From: Thalassotalea sp. PS06 | GTDB taxonomy: Bacteria; Pseudomonadota; Gammaproteobacteria; Enterobacterales; Alteromonadaceae | DNA length: 64,000 nucleotides | Assembly (NCBI RefSeq): GCF_007197775.1 | Contig: NZ_CP041638.1 | Coordinates: 1,054,001 to 1,118,000, forward strand | Direction of reading: 5' to 3' | Shown here: one piece after another, positions 34,829-44,911 of the stretch | Layout: each line of letters starts with the position of its first letter | How positions within the stretch are numbered: the first letter of the stretch is position 1 | Notes under the pieces: generated by a model | The model's input: only the letters and a program-made list of their open reading frames with translations | Told to the model about the DNA's origin: nothing | Database searches by the model: none | Program-made: the position numbers and the translations under genes

Positions 34829-36193
34829 CTACAGGATAGCTTCGAGGGCCTGAGCCAGGGTATTTACGCCGATGATTTCCATGCCTTCTATCGGCTCTTT
34901 GGGCTTATTTGCCATGGGTACTATGGCTTTTCTAAAACCGTGCTTAGCGGCTTCATTAATACGTTCCTGGCCACTTGGTACCGGGCGAATTTCGCCAGAT
35001 AAACCAATCTCGCCAAAAGCAACCAGATCCCGGGGCAGGGCTCTATCGCGAAAACTCGACACCATGGCCAGCAATAAGGCTAAATCAACGCTGGTTTCAG
35101 TGACTTTGACACCGCCAACGACGTTTATAAATACATCCTGATCGTTCATCTGCAGACCACCATGACGATGCAGTACGGCGAGTAGCATTGATAGTCGGTT
35201 TTGTTCAGCGCCTACCGCCACACGGCGCGGGTTAGCGAGTGCGGAATAGTCCACTAAAGCCTGAACTTCTATCAATAAAGGCCTTGTACCTTCCCATAAC
35301 ACCATGACCACTGAGCCAGCGGTTTGCTCTTCTTGTCGGGAGAGAAATATCGCACTAGGATTTTTGACTTCTTTTAATCCTTGGCCAGTCATTGCGAACA
35401 CACCGAGTTCATTGACGGCACCGAAGCGGTTTTTATTACCCCGTAAGGTTCTAAATCTCGAATCCGTGCTACCTTCAAGCATGATTGAACAATCGATGCA
35501 GTGCTCAAGGACTTTAGGACCGGCTAAAGAGCCATCTTTGGTTACGTGGCCAACGATTATCATCGCGACATGGTTCTGTTTAGCAAATCGGGTTAAATAG
35601 GCGGCACTTTCTCTCACCTGGGAAACACTGCCAGGAGCAGATTGCACATCAGCCATGTGCATTACCTGAATGGAATCAATCACCATGATTTTCGGCTTTT
35701 CCCGATCGGCAATGTTGCAGATATTCTCAACACTGGTTTCCGATAACATTTTTAGCTTATCGGTTTTGAGTTCTAATCGGTGCGCGCGCATCGCAACTTG
35801 TTGCAGGGATTCTTCCCCGGTGATGTAAAGAGCGTTCATTTGCTCGGCTAGAGCACACATGGTTTGCAGTAATAGGGTACTTTTACCGGCGCCAGGCTCA
35901 CCACCAATGAGTATCGCACTGCCAGGAACGATACCACCACCTAATACCCTGTCAAATTCAGCGAATCCGGAACTAAATCGTGGTAAATCACTTAAATCAA
36001 TGGCATTCAGTACCTGCACCTGAGCATTGGATTGCCCAGCATAGCCAGAAAAACTGTCGGTTCGCTTAGGCGCGGCGCCAAGACGGACTTCGGATATGGT
36101 ATTCCATGCTTTACATTCCGAACATTGCCCCTGCCAGCGAGGGAAGTCTGCGCCACAATCATTACAAACAAATGCCGTCTTGCTTTTTGCCAT
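34829..36193 (-). CDS. radA: DNA repair protein RadA
   Basis: A 454-aa protein with an N-terminal zinc finger (CNDCGADFPRWQGQCSEC), RecA-like core with Walker A GGEPGAGKSTLL (about 93-104), the RadA motif KNRFG, and a C-terminal Lon-like domain (DVFINVVGGVKVTETSVDLA, SGEIRPV). RadA is a branch-migrating helicase in recombination. It lies behind serB on the same strand, an order also known in E. coli. Confidence 0.97.
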   Translation of the reverse strand: MAKSKTAFVCNDCGADFPRWQGQCSECKAWNTISEVRLGAAPKRTDSFSGYAGQSNAQVQVLNAIDLSDLPRFSSGFAEFDRVLGGGIVPGSAILIGGEPGAGKSTLLLQTMCALAEQMNALYITGEESLQQVAMRAHRLELKTDKLKMLSETSVENICNIADREKPKIMVIDSIQVMHMADVQSAPGSVSQVRESAAYLTRFAKQNHVAMIIVGHVTKDGSLAGPKVLEHCIDCSIMLEGSTDSRFRTLRGNKNRFGAVNELGVFAMTGQGLKEVKNPSAIFLSRQEEQTAGSVVMVLWEGTRPLLIEVQALVDYSALANPRRVAVGAEQNRLSMLLAVLHRHGGLQMNDQDVFINVVGGVKVTETSVDLALLLAMVSSFRDRALPRDLVAFGEIGLSGEIRPVPSGQERINEAAKHGFRKAIVPMANKPKEPIEGMEIIGVNTLAQALEAIL

Positions 36194-36280
36194 GCAAATA
36201 AACTCTTTTTATCTCTGTCGGTATGTATAAATGTACAGTGTTTGTTTAGTGTACTTTAATTTTATCGCCCTGCAAAACCT

Positions 36281-37342
36281 TTATTTTAACCAGTGAGCCA
36301 GACAGTCCAAGCCGGAGAAGTTAATGGCGCAATCGGCTTGTTGTAAAACCACAGGTTTGGCTTTGTATGCCACCCCAAGGTTAGAGGCTGCAAGCATTAG
36401 TAAATCGTTAGCGCCATCGCCCATAGCGACGGTTTGGCCCGCGGCAATTTCAAACTCATTAGCAAGGCGGCCCAGGGTCTCGGCTTTAACCTGTGCGTCG
36501 GTAATGTCGCCAAGGACTTTACCGGTAAGTTTGCCATCGGTAATTTCCAAAACATTGGCCTGGGTAGCATCAAGGTTTAATTCTTTTTGCAGGTAATCGG
36601 TAAAATAGGTGAAGCCTCCGGAGGCTACAGCTATACGCCATTGATGTTCTTTAAGCAGATCTAATAATGGACGCAGGCCTGGCATCAAAGGTAAGGTGCT
36701 GGCAACGTCAGCAAGAATTGATTCACTGGCACCGTTTAACGTCGCGACTCGTTGTTTAAGGCTTGCGGCAAAATCGAGTTCTCCCAGCATCGCCCGTTCA
36801 GTAACTTCGGCAACTTCTTCTCCAACGCCGGCCAGTTTCGCGATTTCGTCAATACACTCAATTTCGATAGTGGTGCTATCCATGTCCATTACTAACAACC
36901 CAGGTTGTGCTAATGACGGCGCGTTTTCAATAAACGCCAGTTCGAGGTTGTTCGCCATGGCAAATGTGTTGGCATTGATACGTGACTGCTGCGGATCTGA
37001 GGTTTGTACCGAAAAGCGATAACTGGAAACCCCCAGGCGATGATTAATCTGATTTAGATAAACCAGTTTAAGGTGGGCTTGAGTGCATAATTCGTTAAGT
37101 TGCGCTAATGTCATCTGACTTAATACAACTAGCTCCCAGCCATTGGTAACCTCTTGTTCGAGGATGGGCTGGCCTTGCTCAAACATGACCGGATTCAACA
37201 CTTGTAGATCGCTATCGAGGCAGAGAACATCTTGGTCAATTGTAAAAACTGTAGGAGCTTTAATATCTTGATGAGTTAACAATTGGTTTAAGCCCAGATT
37301 GGCAATTTTTGCCAAAGAAGTGCGCATGCTTTGAGTCGCCAC
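36281..37342 (-). CDS. serB: Phosphoserine phosphatase
   Basis: A 353-aa HAD-family enzyme. The catalytic motif DMDSTTIEIECIDEIA holds the nucleophile Asp (about residue 152), followed by ASGGFTYFTDYLQ and MGDGANDLLML. An N-terminal ACT-like extension of about 140 residues explains the length. It catalyses the last step of serine synthesis. The N-terminus could also begin at MRTSLAKIA five codons later. Divergent from ytjB, upstream of radA. Confidence 0.96.
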   Translation of the reverse strand: MATQSMRTSLAKIANLGLNQLLTHQDIKAPTVFTIDQDVLCLDSDLQVLNPVMFEQGQPILEQEVTNGWELVVLSQMTLAQLNELCTQAHLKLVYLNQINHRLGVSSYRFSVQTSDPQQSRINANTFAMANNLELAFIENAPSLAQPGLLVMDMDSTTIEIECIDEIAKLAGVGEEVAEVTERAMLGELDFAASLKQRVATLNGASESILADVASTLPLMPGLRPLLDLLKEHQWRIAVASGGFTYFTDYLQKELNLDATQANVLEITDGKLTGKVLGDITDAQVKAETLGRLANEFEIAAGQTVAMGDGANDLLMLAASNLGVAYKAKPVVLQQADCAINFSGLDCLAHWLK

Positions 37343-37481
37343 GATAGGTACCTTAATACTGAAACGTAGATGAGAATTAAAAAAAGGATTCTATCTTCGC
37401 AAATAAAGCACTATGATTAAAACCTTATTTTTAATTTTCTTTTTATTTTTCTTTATCCCTGATTTTGCACAGGAAAATTTC

Positions 37482-38066
37482 ATGTCGACAATGATTTCAC
37501 GACTCAAACATACGGTTAATCGACTGCTGCCGATTTTTATGGCTATCGTCTTACTTCTTATCATATTTAATAGCTCAATCGTTCGCATTTATAAAAACCA
37601 GCAGATCATGAGTCAACATGTCGAAGATATTGCCCGCGGTTTTATCAACCAAGCGGTGCTCAGTGCAAAAATTCTGCTTAGAGAAAATAATCGTAAAGGT
37701 CTTCGCCAGTTTGCCGAACAACTCGAACAAAATGAATGGGTAGAGCAGGCACTGATTTATGATACAAATGGTCAGTTAATCGCACATTCTGAATCGGCTC
37801 AGACAATGGTACAGGAATTGGAACTCAGAGGAATGAATGGCAGCCCTTATCGGGCACCTTACGTGGCTGAGATCCGTGATGGTAACTTGCTGGGATATCT
37901 TAGGATTAATTTTAATGCCGACAGTCTCGTCGATGATTTTAATGAGCGTCAACGTGATAACTTAGCGTTGATTTTAATGCTTATGTTGGGTGCTATGGTG
38001 GTGTTGTATTGGTACAACCACCCGACAACGCCAAATCTTAATATTCCGGGGTTAAAACGAAAATAA
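37482..38066 (+). CDS. ytjB: YtjB/AhpA (Smp) family membrane protein
   Basis: A 194-aa protein from ATG 37482, which has AGGAAAA upstream; the open frame begins 23 hydrophobic codons earlier and those would add an odd second helix. Two helices (about 14-33 and 168-187) enclose a periplasmic domain with EDIARGFINQAVLSAKILL and ALIYDTNGQLIAHSE, a PAS/Cache-like sensor shape. In E. coli smp (ytjB) is likewise divergent from serB. Its function is poorly known. The 3' end overlaps tatD by 15 bp. Confidence 0.85.
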   Translation: MSTMISRLKHTVNRLLPIFMAIVLLLIIFNSSIVRIYKNQQIMSQHVEDIARGFINQAVLSAKILLRENNRKGLRQFAEQLEQNEWVEQALIYDTNGQLIAHSESAQTMVQELELRGMNGSPYRAPYVAEIRDGNLLGYLRINFNADSLVDDFNERQRDNLALILMLMLGAMVVLYWYNHPTTPNLNIPGLKRK

Positions 38067-38813
38067 GCTTTCGTTGTTTTTTTCTAATTGCTCGGCAATT
38101 AGTTGTTCTTTCTCGTTCCGCAAATCACAAAAGGTTTTAAATACTTCTGTAAGGTAAAGGGGAGAGTTCGCTTCTCCCTGCCTGCCTGACAAAGGCATTG
38201 CCGGTGCGTCGGTTTCCAATACCAGAGCGTCCAGTGGTACCCGACTAACGGTTTCTCTGGTTTTTTTGGCTCTATCGTAGGTAATCACTCCACCAATTCC
38301 CAGACGATATCCCAAATCAATGTACAACTTTGCCTGCTGATAACTGCCCGAAAATGCGTGGATGATCCCACCGCGACTGAGCTGGTAATGGCGCAACGCT
38401 TTACTGATTGGCGAATGGGTTTGCCGATGATGAACGAGTACCGGTAACTGTAGCTGTTTTGCCAGTGCTAACTGTTGTTCAAAAAATCGCTGCTGTTTAT
38501 CAAAATTAGCAACCTTGGCATCGAGGCCGATTTCACCCAAAGCTACAACTTTTTCAGAGTTTTTCAGGTTTTGTTCCAGCTTATCCAAGTCCGCTTCCTT
38601 GGCATTTTCAATCCACCAGGGGTGAATACCGAAGGCAAAATAACACGAGCTTAAGTTACTACAGGTGTTAAGTTGTCGAGACCAGTGCTCTGCACTGACG
38701 CCGGGGACGATAAGGCGATGCACGCCGGAAACTATTAATGCTTCGGCAATGGTTTCTCGGTTGTCATCAAATTCAGGAAAATCAAAATGACAATGGCTAT
38801 CAGTGAATTTCAA
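38052..38813 (-). CDS. TatD-family metal-dependent hydrolase (YjjV-like)
   Basis: A 253-aa TIM-barrel nuclease. Metal ligands: DSHCHFD (two His), EIGLD (Glu), VHHRQTH (His), IIHAFSG (His) and LETDAPAM (Asp). TatD proteins act as DNases in repair or quality control. The length and neighbourhood suggest the YjjV branch. Convergent overlap with ytjB. Confidence 0.92.
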   Translation of the reverse strand: MKFTDSHCHFDFPEFDDNRETIAEALIVSGVHRLIVPGVSAEHWSRQLNTCSNLSSCYFAFGIHPWWIENAKEADLDKLEQNLKNSEKVVALGEIGLDAKVANFDKQQRFFEQQLALAKQLQLPVLVHHRQTHSPISKALRHYQLSRGGIIHAFSGSYQQAKLYIDLGYRLGIGGVITYDRAKKTRETVSRVPLDALVLETDAPAMPLSGRQGEANSPLYLTEVFKTFCDLRNEKEQLIAEQLEKNNESLFSF

Positions 38814-38941
38814 TACACAGGCCTGATTAAACAGTTATGCCGTTAATATAAATAACATTCGTTCCGCTGTCAGTAATTCAGAGGATTATGCAGTGCGAGA
38901 AGGTGCACGTCTGATGTCAATTTGCAAAAGAGTGGGGGACT

Positions 38942-39166
38942 TTAATTGCCCGTTTGCCAGATATATCGATATCCGAACCAGAACAAAATACCCTGAGCGA
39001 GTAGGGCAGTGCTAGAAAGCAATAAGGTGTATGAGAATGTGATAGCTAAAGTATTGCGAATGTTAAATACGATAAACAAGACCAGCAAAGCCGTTAAGGA
39101 GAGGGCGACAAACAACATGACAATTTTGCTGATTCCGTCTTGCTGAAAATATTCCCTTATTTTCAT
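38942..39166 (-). CDS. Small two-helix membrane protein
   Basis: From ATG 39166, which has TTAAGGA at good distance, the product is 74 aa: MKIREYFQQDGISKIVMLF, then two helices (about 16-37 and 43-66). A longer open frame (31 codons more) lacks a ribosome site. No family recognised. It lies after the argS terminator on the same strand, so it has its own promoter, probably in the 90 bp before it. Confidence 0.6.
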   Translation of the reverse strand: MKIREYFQQDGISKIVMLFVALSLTALLVLFIVFNIRNTLAITFSYTLLLSSTALLAQGILFWFGYRYIWQTGN

Positions 39167-39257
39167 TGAATTATCCTTAAATCCCAATAAGCGTGTAATA
39201 TACTCAATTGTCGATGCAAAAACAATCACATTATTCCTCAAAAGAAATAAATTGAGC

Positions 39258-39288
39258 AAAAAAAAAGCTAACTAGACGTTAGCCTTTT
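39258..39288 (-). terminator. Terminator downstream of argS
   Basis: On the minus strand GGCTAAC-gtcta-GTTAGC is followed by about nine T's. It lies about 70 bp after the argS stop codon. Confidence 0.85.
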
Positions 39289-39354
39289 CATTATGGAATT
39301 TCAGTTTGTTAAGTTACCCGATTGTAGGCAACCTTATCCAGTTATAGTTACACC

Positions 39355-41094
39355 TTACATGCGGTCCATGACGTCAATGCCGAGTAAATCTAAACCTTGG
39401 TGTAGGGTTTTCGCGATCAACTGGCATAACTGCAGGCGGGATTGCTTAACTGGCTCTTCAATACCGTCTTTAAGAATCGGACAGGCTTCATAAAAGCTCA
39501 TATAAAGGCTTGCCAGCTCATAAAGGTAGTTACACAGAAGATTCGGGGTACATTCGCTGATGACTGCATCCAGGACTTCTTCAAGTTGCAGTAATTTTAC
39601 CGCCAATGCTTTTTCCTGGGGAGCATCGATAAGGATCTCACCGGTAAGGCTATTTGCCTCTACACCAGCTTTCTTGAAAATACTCTGAATTCGCGTGTAC
39701 GCATATTGAAGATAAGGTGCTGTAGCACCTTCAAAGCTCAGCATGGTATCCCAGTTGAAGATGTAATCACTGGTACGATTCTTCGATAAGTCCGCAAATT
39801 TAACCGCGCCAATACCTACTTTTCGAGCAATTTCGGCACGCTCTTGTTCTGAGAAATCAGCAATTTTATCGGCCATTAACGTTTCAGCGCGACTTACTGC
39901 TTCATCGAGCAGTTCGGCAAGTTTAACGGTGCCACCGGTACGGGTTTTAAATGGTTTGCCATCGCTGCCCATCATCATCCCAAATGGGCAGTGATCGTAG
40001 GTAGTGCGTTCTGGCAGGAATCCAGCTTTGCGGGCGGTAATCTCAACTTGTTTAAAATGCAGCGCCTGACGAGCATCGGTGAAGATGATGATGCGGTCCG
40101 CGTCTAAGTCAAAACTGCGGTAGCGGCAAGCGGATAAATCGGTGGTCGCATATAAATAACCGCCACCAGATTTTTGCACGATAAATACCGAAGGTTCGCC
40201 ATCTTTGTTGGCCATCTCTTCGATGAATACAACTTTTGCACCCTGGTCTTCAACCGCGATCTTCTTCGCCATCAAGGTGTCGATGATTTTTGGCAAATCC
40301 GGGTTATAGGCGCTTTCGCCCATAATGTCGTCGCGCGTTAAGGTAACGTTTAGCTTGTCATAAATCTCTTCACTGTGGTGAATCGAGATATCAATAAATA
40401 ACTTCCACAAAGCCAAACAATCGCTGTCGCCGCCTTGCAGCTTAACCACATATTCACGGGCACGATCGGCAAAACCATCTTCTTCGTCAAAACGTATTTT
40501 TGCCTGCCGATAGAAGTCTTCCAAATCCGCTAGCGCGGTTTCGGCAACTTCGTCGTGAGCCAATTTATCACTAAGGTGCGCCAGTAACATACCGAACTGA
40601 GTACCCCAGTCGCCCATATGGTTCTGGCGAATTACCGTTTCGCCACGAAACTCTAGTGCACGGACAACCGCATCACCGATGATGGTGGAGCGCAAGTGAC
40701 CAACGTGCATTTCTTTGGCCAGGTTTGGTGCCGAATAATCGACCACAACATTTTTTGGCTGAGCGCTTTGGCTGACGTTTAATTTAGCGTCCTGATTGGC
40801 AATCACAAGTTGCTGACCTAACCACTCAGGCTTAAGATGGATGTTGATAAAACCAGGGCCTGCGATTTCCACTTGCGAAGCAATATCGGTAAGGTTTAGT
40901 TGCTCAACAACTTTCTGCGCCAGTTCTCTTGGGTTGGTTTTTAGTTTCTTTGCCGCACCCATGACACCATTTGCCTGGTAATCACCAAATTGCGGGCGAT
41001 TGGAAACACTAACCGCAGGGTTGGTGCCTTCAGGTAATCCGGCGGCAACCATAGCCGCACTGACTTTTTCATTCAGTAATTGACGAATATTCAT
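39355..41094 (-). CDS. argS: Arginyl-tRNA synthetase
   Basis: A 579-aa class I synthetase. An N-terminal Add1 domain, the HIGH box as HVGH in KEMHVGHLRSTIIGDAV (about 123), the ArgRS region FGMMMGSDGKPFKTRTGGTV in place of KMSKS, and the DALR anticodon domain ending LDLLGIDVMDRM. It starts two bases after the prfC stop, so expression is likely coupled to the release factor, an order not found in E. coli. Confidence 0.97.
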   Translation of the reverse strand: MNIRQLLNEKVSAAMVAAGLPEGTNPAVSVSNRPQFGDYQANGVMGAAKKLKTNPRELAQKVVEQLNLTDIASQVEIAGPGFINIHLKPEWLGQQLVIANQDAKLNVSQSAQPKNVVVDYSAPNLAKEMHVGHLRSTIIGDAVVRALEFRGETVIRQNHMGDWGTQFGMLLAHLSDKLAHDEVAETALADLEDFYRQAKIRFDEEDGFADRAREYVVKLQGGDSDCLALWKLFIDISIHHSEEIYDKLNVTLTRDDIMGESAYNPDLPKIIDTLMAKKIAVEDQGAKVVFIEEMANKDGEPSVFIVQKSGGGYLYATTDLSACRYRSFDLDADRIIIFTDARQALHFKQVEITARKAGFLPERTTYDHCPFGMMMGSDGKPFKTRTGGTVKLAELLDEAVSRAETLMADKIADFSEQERAEIARKVGIGAVKFADLSKNRTSDYIFNWDTMLSFEGATAPYLQYAYTRIQSIFKKAGVEANSLTGEILIDAPQEKALAVKLLQLEEVLDAVISECTPNLLCNYLYELASLYMSFYEACPILKDGIEEPVKQSRLQLCQLIAKTLHQGLDLLGIDVMDRM

Positions 41095-41096
41095 AA

Positions 41097-42677
41097 TTAG
41101 TGTTCACGGGTTTTGTGGAAAATAATATCGGGATGACGTTCCTGGGTCAGATTCAGGTTAACCATAGTCGGGGCGATATACGTCAAGTTATCACCACCAT
41201 CAAGGGCTAGGTTGTCATAGGCTTTCTTTTCAAATTGCGCCATGGTTTTCTCATCGTCACAACTCACCCAGCGGGCAGTTGCAACGGAAATTGGTTCATA
41301 GATGGCATCAACGTTATATTCGGTTTTCAGACGATGAACAACCACTTCAAATTGCAGCACACCAACAGCGCCAACAATCATGTCATTGTTAGCCATAGGT
41401 CGGAATACCTGTACAGCACCTTCTTCGGATAATTGAATCAGGCCCTTTTGCAGCTGCTTGGCTTTTAGCGGATCCCTGAGGCGAATACGACGAAACATTT
41501 CCGGAGCGAAATTCGGGATACCACTAAATTTCATTTCTTCACCTGAAGTGAAGGTGTCACCAATTTGGATTGAACCATGGTTGTGTAAGCCGATGATGTC
41601 GCCGGCAAATGCTTCTTCAACATTGGCACGGTCGCCCGCCATAAAGGTAACCGCATCGGCGATTTTCACATCTTTACCGATACGCACCTGACGCATCTTC
41701 ATGCCCTTAGTGTATTTGCCCGAGCAGATACGCATAAAGGCAATACGGTCACGGTGTTTCGGGTCCATATTAGCCTGAATTTTAAATACGAAACCTGAGA
41801 ACTTTTCTTCATCGGCCTGGACTTGACGTAAATCGGTTTGGCGAGGTTGTGGTTTTGGTGCCCATTCGGTTAAACCATCAAGCATATGGTCAACACCAAA
41901 GTTACCAAGAGCGGTACCAAAATAAACCGGGGTCAACTCACCAGCAAGAAACTCTTCTAAATTAAATTCGTGACACGCGCCGAGAACCAGCTCCAGCTCT
42001 TCACGTAAATCGTCAGCGTAATTGCCAATGGCAGTATCTAGCTCTGGATTGTCCAGCCCTTTGATAACACGCTTCTCCTGAATCGTGTGGCCCTGACCAG
42101 TTTGATAAAGAATGGTTTCATCGGTAAGCAGGTTGTAGACACCCTTAAACTCCTTACCCATGCCAATCGGCCAGGTAATCGGCGAGCATTTAATCTTAAG
42201 GACGCTTTCCACTTCATCCATGACTTCAATTGGGTCGCGCACATCACGATCCATTTTATTCATGAAGGTAATGATCGGGGTATCGCGTAAGCGAGTAACC
42301 TCCATTAATTTAATGGTGCGATCCTCTACACCTTTGGCGGTGTCAATGACCATCAAACAACTGTCAACAGCGGTAAGTGTACGATAGGTGTCTTCAGAGA
42401 AATCTTCGTGACCTGGGGTATCCAATAGGTTAACCAGACAATCAGCATATGGAAATTGCATTACTGAGGTAGTGATTGAAATACCACGATCTTTTTCCAT
42501 TTCCATCCAGTCAGACTTGGCATGCTGACCAGATTTTTTGCCTTTAACGGTACCTGCAGTTTGCAGAGCCTGACCGAAAAGCAATACCTTCTCTGTTATC
42601 GTCGTCTTACCCGCATCCGGGTGAGAAATAATGGCGAAAGTGCGGCGTTTGCCAACTTCCTGCTGTTGTATCGTCAT
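41097..42677 (-). CDS. prfC: Peptide chain release factor 3
   Basis: A 526-aa GTPase. I choose ATG 42677 ([20 protein letters not shown]) over a TTG seven codons upstream. G1 [13 protein letters not shown]2/G3 with [12 protein letters not shown] and [10 protein letters not shown]4 FMNKMD. RF3 removes RF1 or RF2 from the ribosome after termination. In the E. coli chromosome prfC lies near rimI and holD, and here the same genes are adjacent. Confidence 0.97.
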   Translation of the reverse strand: MTIQQQEVGKRRTFAIISHPDAGKTTITEKVLLFGQALQTAGTVKGKKSGQHAKSDWMEMEKDRGISITTSVMQFPYADCLVNLLDTPGHEDFSEDTYRTLTAVDSCLMVIDTAKGVEDRTIKLMEVTRLRDTPIITFMNKMDRDVRDPIEVMDEVESVLKIKCSPITWPIGMGKEFKGVYNLLTDETILYQTGQGHTIQEKRVIKGLDNPELDTAIGNYADDLREELELVLGACHEFNLEEFLAGELTPVYFGTALGNFGVDHMLDGLTEWAPKPQPRQTDLRQVQADEEKFSGFVFKIQANMDPKHRDRIAFMRICSGKYTKGMKMRQVRIGKDVKIADAVTFMAGDRANVEEAFAGDIIGLHNHGSIQIGDTFTSGEEMKFSGIPNFAPEMFRRIRLRDPLKAKQLQKGLIQLSEEGAVQVFRPMANNDMIVGAVGVLQFEVVVHRLKTEYNVDAIYEPISVATARWVSCDDEKTMAQFEKKAYDNLALDGGDNLTYIAPTMVNLNLTQERHPDIIFHKTREH

Positions 42678-42900
42678 ACTAAAACTTAGCCCGATCAATT
42701 TGAGGCTTTTCGGTACCAGGTGAAATCTTTATCACCAGAAGTGCTTACCGAGTGCCCAATGTAATTAAAAAACGCGCTATTATACCCAAAGCTGTGGTAA
42801 TGAGCAGTACTTATGGCGAAAATTTTAGTAAATTTTGGCGGGAAGGGGCAGGTTACAACGGAAATTGCGAAGAGCTGAAAAATCGCTGTGGAGTGAGTGG

Positions 42901-43362
42901 CTATTTAGCCAGAACCAATTCGTTCATGGTTTTTCGCATGATGATCGCGTCTTCGTGACCGGTTGCTGCCGGGTAATAACCAACGCGGCGGTCAATTTGT
43001 TCAAACCCGTGATTAATGTAAAGCAATTGCGCAGCGATGTTACTGGCTCTGACTTCCAAAAACACCTGGTTAATGTTTAATTGCTCGGCTTGCGCAAATA
43101 AGTCTTCGAGTAAAGCCGCTCCATAGCCTATTCTCTGCCAATCAGGGTGGACAGCGATTTCCATTAACGTCATCTCATCAATAACATAGTCCGCGACGTA
43201 AAACCCAAACCACAAATTGCCATCGGTGACTCCACGGGTCAAATAGCGTGGGCCAAAACAACCTTCGAGGATTTTCTGCGACCAGGGGAAGGGATTACAG
43301 GCTAGTTCAATCGCATAAATCTGGTTGATGTGGTCAATGGAAAACGACTGAATACTACTCAT
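42901..43362 (-). CDS. rimI: Ribosomal protein S18-alanine N-acetyltransferase
   Basis: A 153-aa GNAT enzyme: NPFPWSQKILEGCF, the acetyl-CoA loop VHPDWQRIGYGAALLEDLF, and EVRASNIAAQLLYINHGFE, then RVGYYPAATGHEDAIIMRK. It acetylates the N-terminus of S18. It follows holD by 26 bp on the same strand, as in E. coli. Confidence 0.94.
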   Translation of the reverse strand: MSSIQSFSIDHINQIYAIELACNPFPWSQKILEGCFGPRYLTRGVTDGNLWFGFYVADYVIDEMTLMEIAVHPDWQRIGYGAALLEDLFAQAEQLNINQVFLEVRASNIAAQLLYINHGFEQIDRRVGYYPAATGHEDAIIMRKTMNELVLAK

Positions 43363-43388
43363 AACGTCAATCTATACGGCGAACTCGG

Positions 43389-43859
43389 TTAACGATTCGA
43401 TTTAAACCAGACAAATAATTGTCGTTTCTGTTTTTCGTCGGGTGCGATTTCGGCAAAACTTGGTGATTTTATATTAAAATCTACAAACTCGATTTTTTGC
43501 TTGCGATGAAATTGCCAGGTAAATTTATCAAAGTGGATTCCATCGGCGTCTAATCTAACCTGGTCGGCTTCTATTTCTAACCAGCGTAATAAATCTTTAA
43601 ACCACTGACTGTCGATACAACTTTGGTAATGTTGCTCGGCAGTCTGTCGTGCTTTCGATGCTTGCTTTGCCTTTGCTTCGGGTTTCTTGTCAGGGGAATT
43701 CTTTAACGTGTTCAAACGGGCAAGAATCTTGTCACTTTGGTCAATGATTACTGGATTATCTTCACCTGATTCGAGACTGGAAAATTTTTCTTCCCTGGCC
43801 GACCATACGCTGATCCCCATTTCCTGAAGGTAGTCGAATTGTTTTCGGTTTAAGCTCAT
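43389..43859 (-). CDS. holD: DNA polymerase III psi subunit (HolD-like)
   Basis: A 156-aa protein from ATG 43859. The open frame runs far upstream through the tRNA gene, but MSLNRKQFDYLQEMGISVW is the expected HolD start (compare the LQ.MGI.W motif). The psi subunit links the chi subunit to the clamp loader. HolD is poorly conserved, so the call rests on the N-terminal motif, the size and the holD-rimI order. The Lys/Ala-rich middle (KKPEAKAKQASKARQTAEQ) is an insert compared with the E. coli protein. Confidence 0.82.
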   Translation of the reverse strand: MSLNRKQFDYLQEMGISVWSAREEKFSSLESGEDNPVIIDQSDKILARLNTLKNSPDKKPEAKAKQASKARQTAEQHYQSCIDSQWFKDLLRWLEIEADQVRLDADGIHFDKFTWQFHRKQKIEFVDFNIKSPSFAEIAPDEKQKRQLFVWFKSNR

Positions 43860-44047
43860 GAAACAGTTTCCAATGGCACTGGGGATTGAAATATCACTTA
43901 ATAATGACAGAAAAAATCGTAACAACCTAGAAAGTCGTGTGAAATTTATTGGAATTTTAATCGTTTTTCGCGAACAAGATTTAGGTGATGGAACGCAATT
44001 GCTTGATTTTGTTAAGCAACGAGGGAAATAAAGAGATAAGAAAGAAA

Positions 44048-44124
44048 TGGCAGGGGTGGAGAGACTCGAACTCCCAACCGTCGGTTTTGGAGACCGCCGT
44101 TCTACCAATTGGAACTACACCCCT
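44048..44124 (-). tRNA. tRNA-Trp (CCA)
   Basis: On the minus strand a 77-nt cloverleaf: acceptor AGGGGTG/CACCCCT, D-arm GTTC...GAAC, anticodon loop CTCCAAA with anticodon CCA, T-arm GGGAG-TTCGAGT-CTCTC(C), encoded 3' CCA. It lies upstream of holD. No other tRNA is nearby. Confidence 0.95.
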
Positions 44125-44549
44125 GCAGTGGCTGTGCATTATACCCAACCAAAGTTAAAGGTAAAGGGCTAATTTATGATTTTTTTATCGGATTGGTTCA
44201 AGTGTTGAATAATTACTCAATCGTCACGCCAGGTGGGCTCTGCAAGCAAATGTAATCTCCTTCAGGTTAATCTTTTTTTGAAGATTTTTGGTTAAAACTC
44301 CCAAGGCTAACACCTGAGCGCAAATAAACCACAGAAACCAGCTCAACAATAAACGATAATAATGAGTTAACCTTCTGATATTAAAGCTAAAATAAAAGTT
44401 CAAAAAATCATAAGGTTGTAGTTGAAATGTATTGTGATTGGCCATAGAATGCTGATTAATTAAGCAGTACTCATTTTAACCAAGCAAGTATTGTAACCTG
44501 GCTCGTCCCCCCCAACGGCTCGTTTTCAATGACTTAAAGGACTTTAAGT
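44125..44549. other. Gap upstream of the small peptide gene; nothing firm
   Basis: About 425 AT-rich bases. A 73-codon minus-strand frame (44224-44445) lacks a ribosome site and is probably chance. A C-run (CTCGTCCCCCCCAACG) lies around 44502-44517. No promoter was convincing. Confidence 0.4.
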
Positions 44550-44720
44550 ATGAAATTCATCGATATGCTTCGAAAGCTTACGCGCCAAAAAAATGAAATC
44601 TCAACTGAGCCAGCGCAACAACGTGTAAACGTTGATATCAATATGGTGGAATCGCAACTTACTCCGGAAGATTTCAAACCTAAATCTGATATCGAACAGG
44701 ATACCGCTCAGGTCGACTAA
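44550..44720 (+). CDS. Small acidic protein, 56 aa, unknown
   Basis: ATG 44550 follows AAAGGACTTTAAGT, a good ribosome site. The product has a basic helical start (MKFIDMLRKLTRQKNEI) and an acidic C-terminal part (LTPEDFKPKSDIEQDTAQVD) with no Cys. No family recognised. It is short but has the codon use and spacing of a real gene, 190 bp upstream of queA. It could be a small regulatory or membrane-associated peptide through its amphipathic N-terminus. Confidence 0.5.
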   Translation: MKFIDMLRKLTRQKNEISTEPAQQRVNVDINMVESQLTPEDFKPKSDIEQDTAQVD

Positions 44721-44911
44721 TTCATTTTTCCACTATTCTCCCGAAAATCTATCTTTTCGGATGTACATTGGCTCAATGAAATGCTCCTCGACTAGTCAAA
44801 CTCTCAAGTTGCTTATAAAGCGCAGCTAAACCCCTCTATTTCTCTTGCTATTCGTGGCCTCGGGCACTAAACTGTCGCGGATTTTTTAACCTCGTTTTTT
44901 GGTGCCTAACT

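Noticed and set aside
43860..44108. N-terminal extension of holD through the tRNA gene
   Set aside because: The extension reads the tRNA-Trp sequence and low-complexity Ser/Pro; the MSLNRKQF start fits HolD.
44224..44445. 73-aa minus-strand hydrophobic ORF
   Set aside because: No ribosome site, AT-rich chance-like composition, ends in an unlikely tail; probably not a gene.
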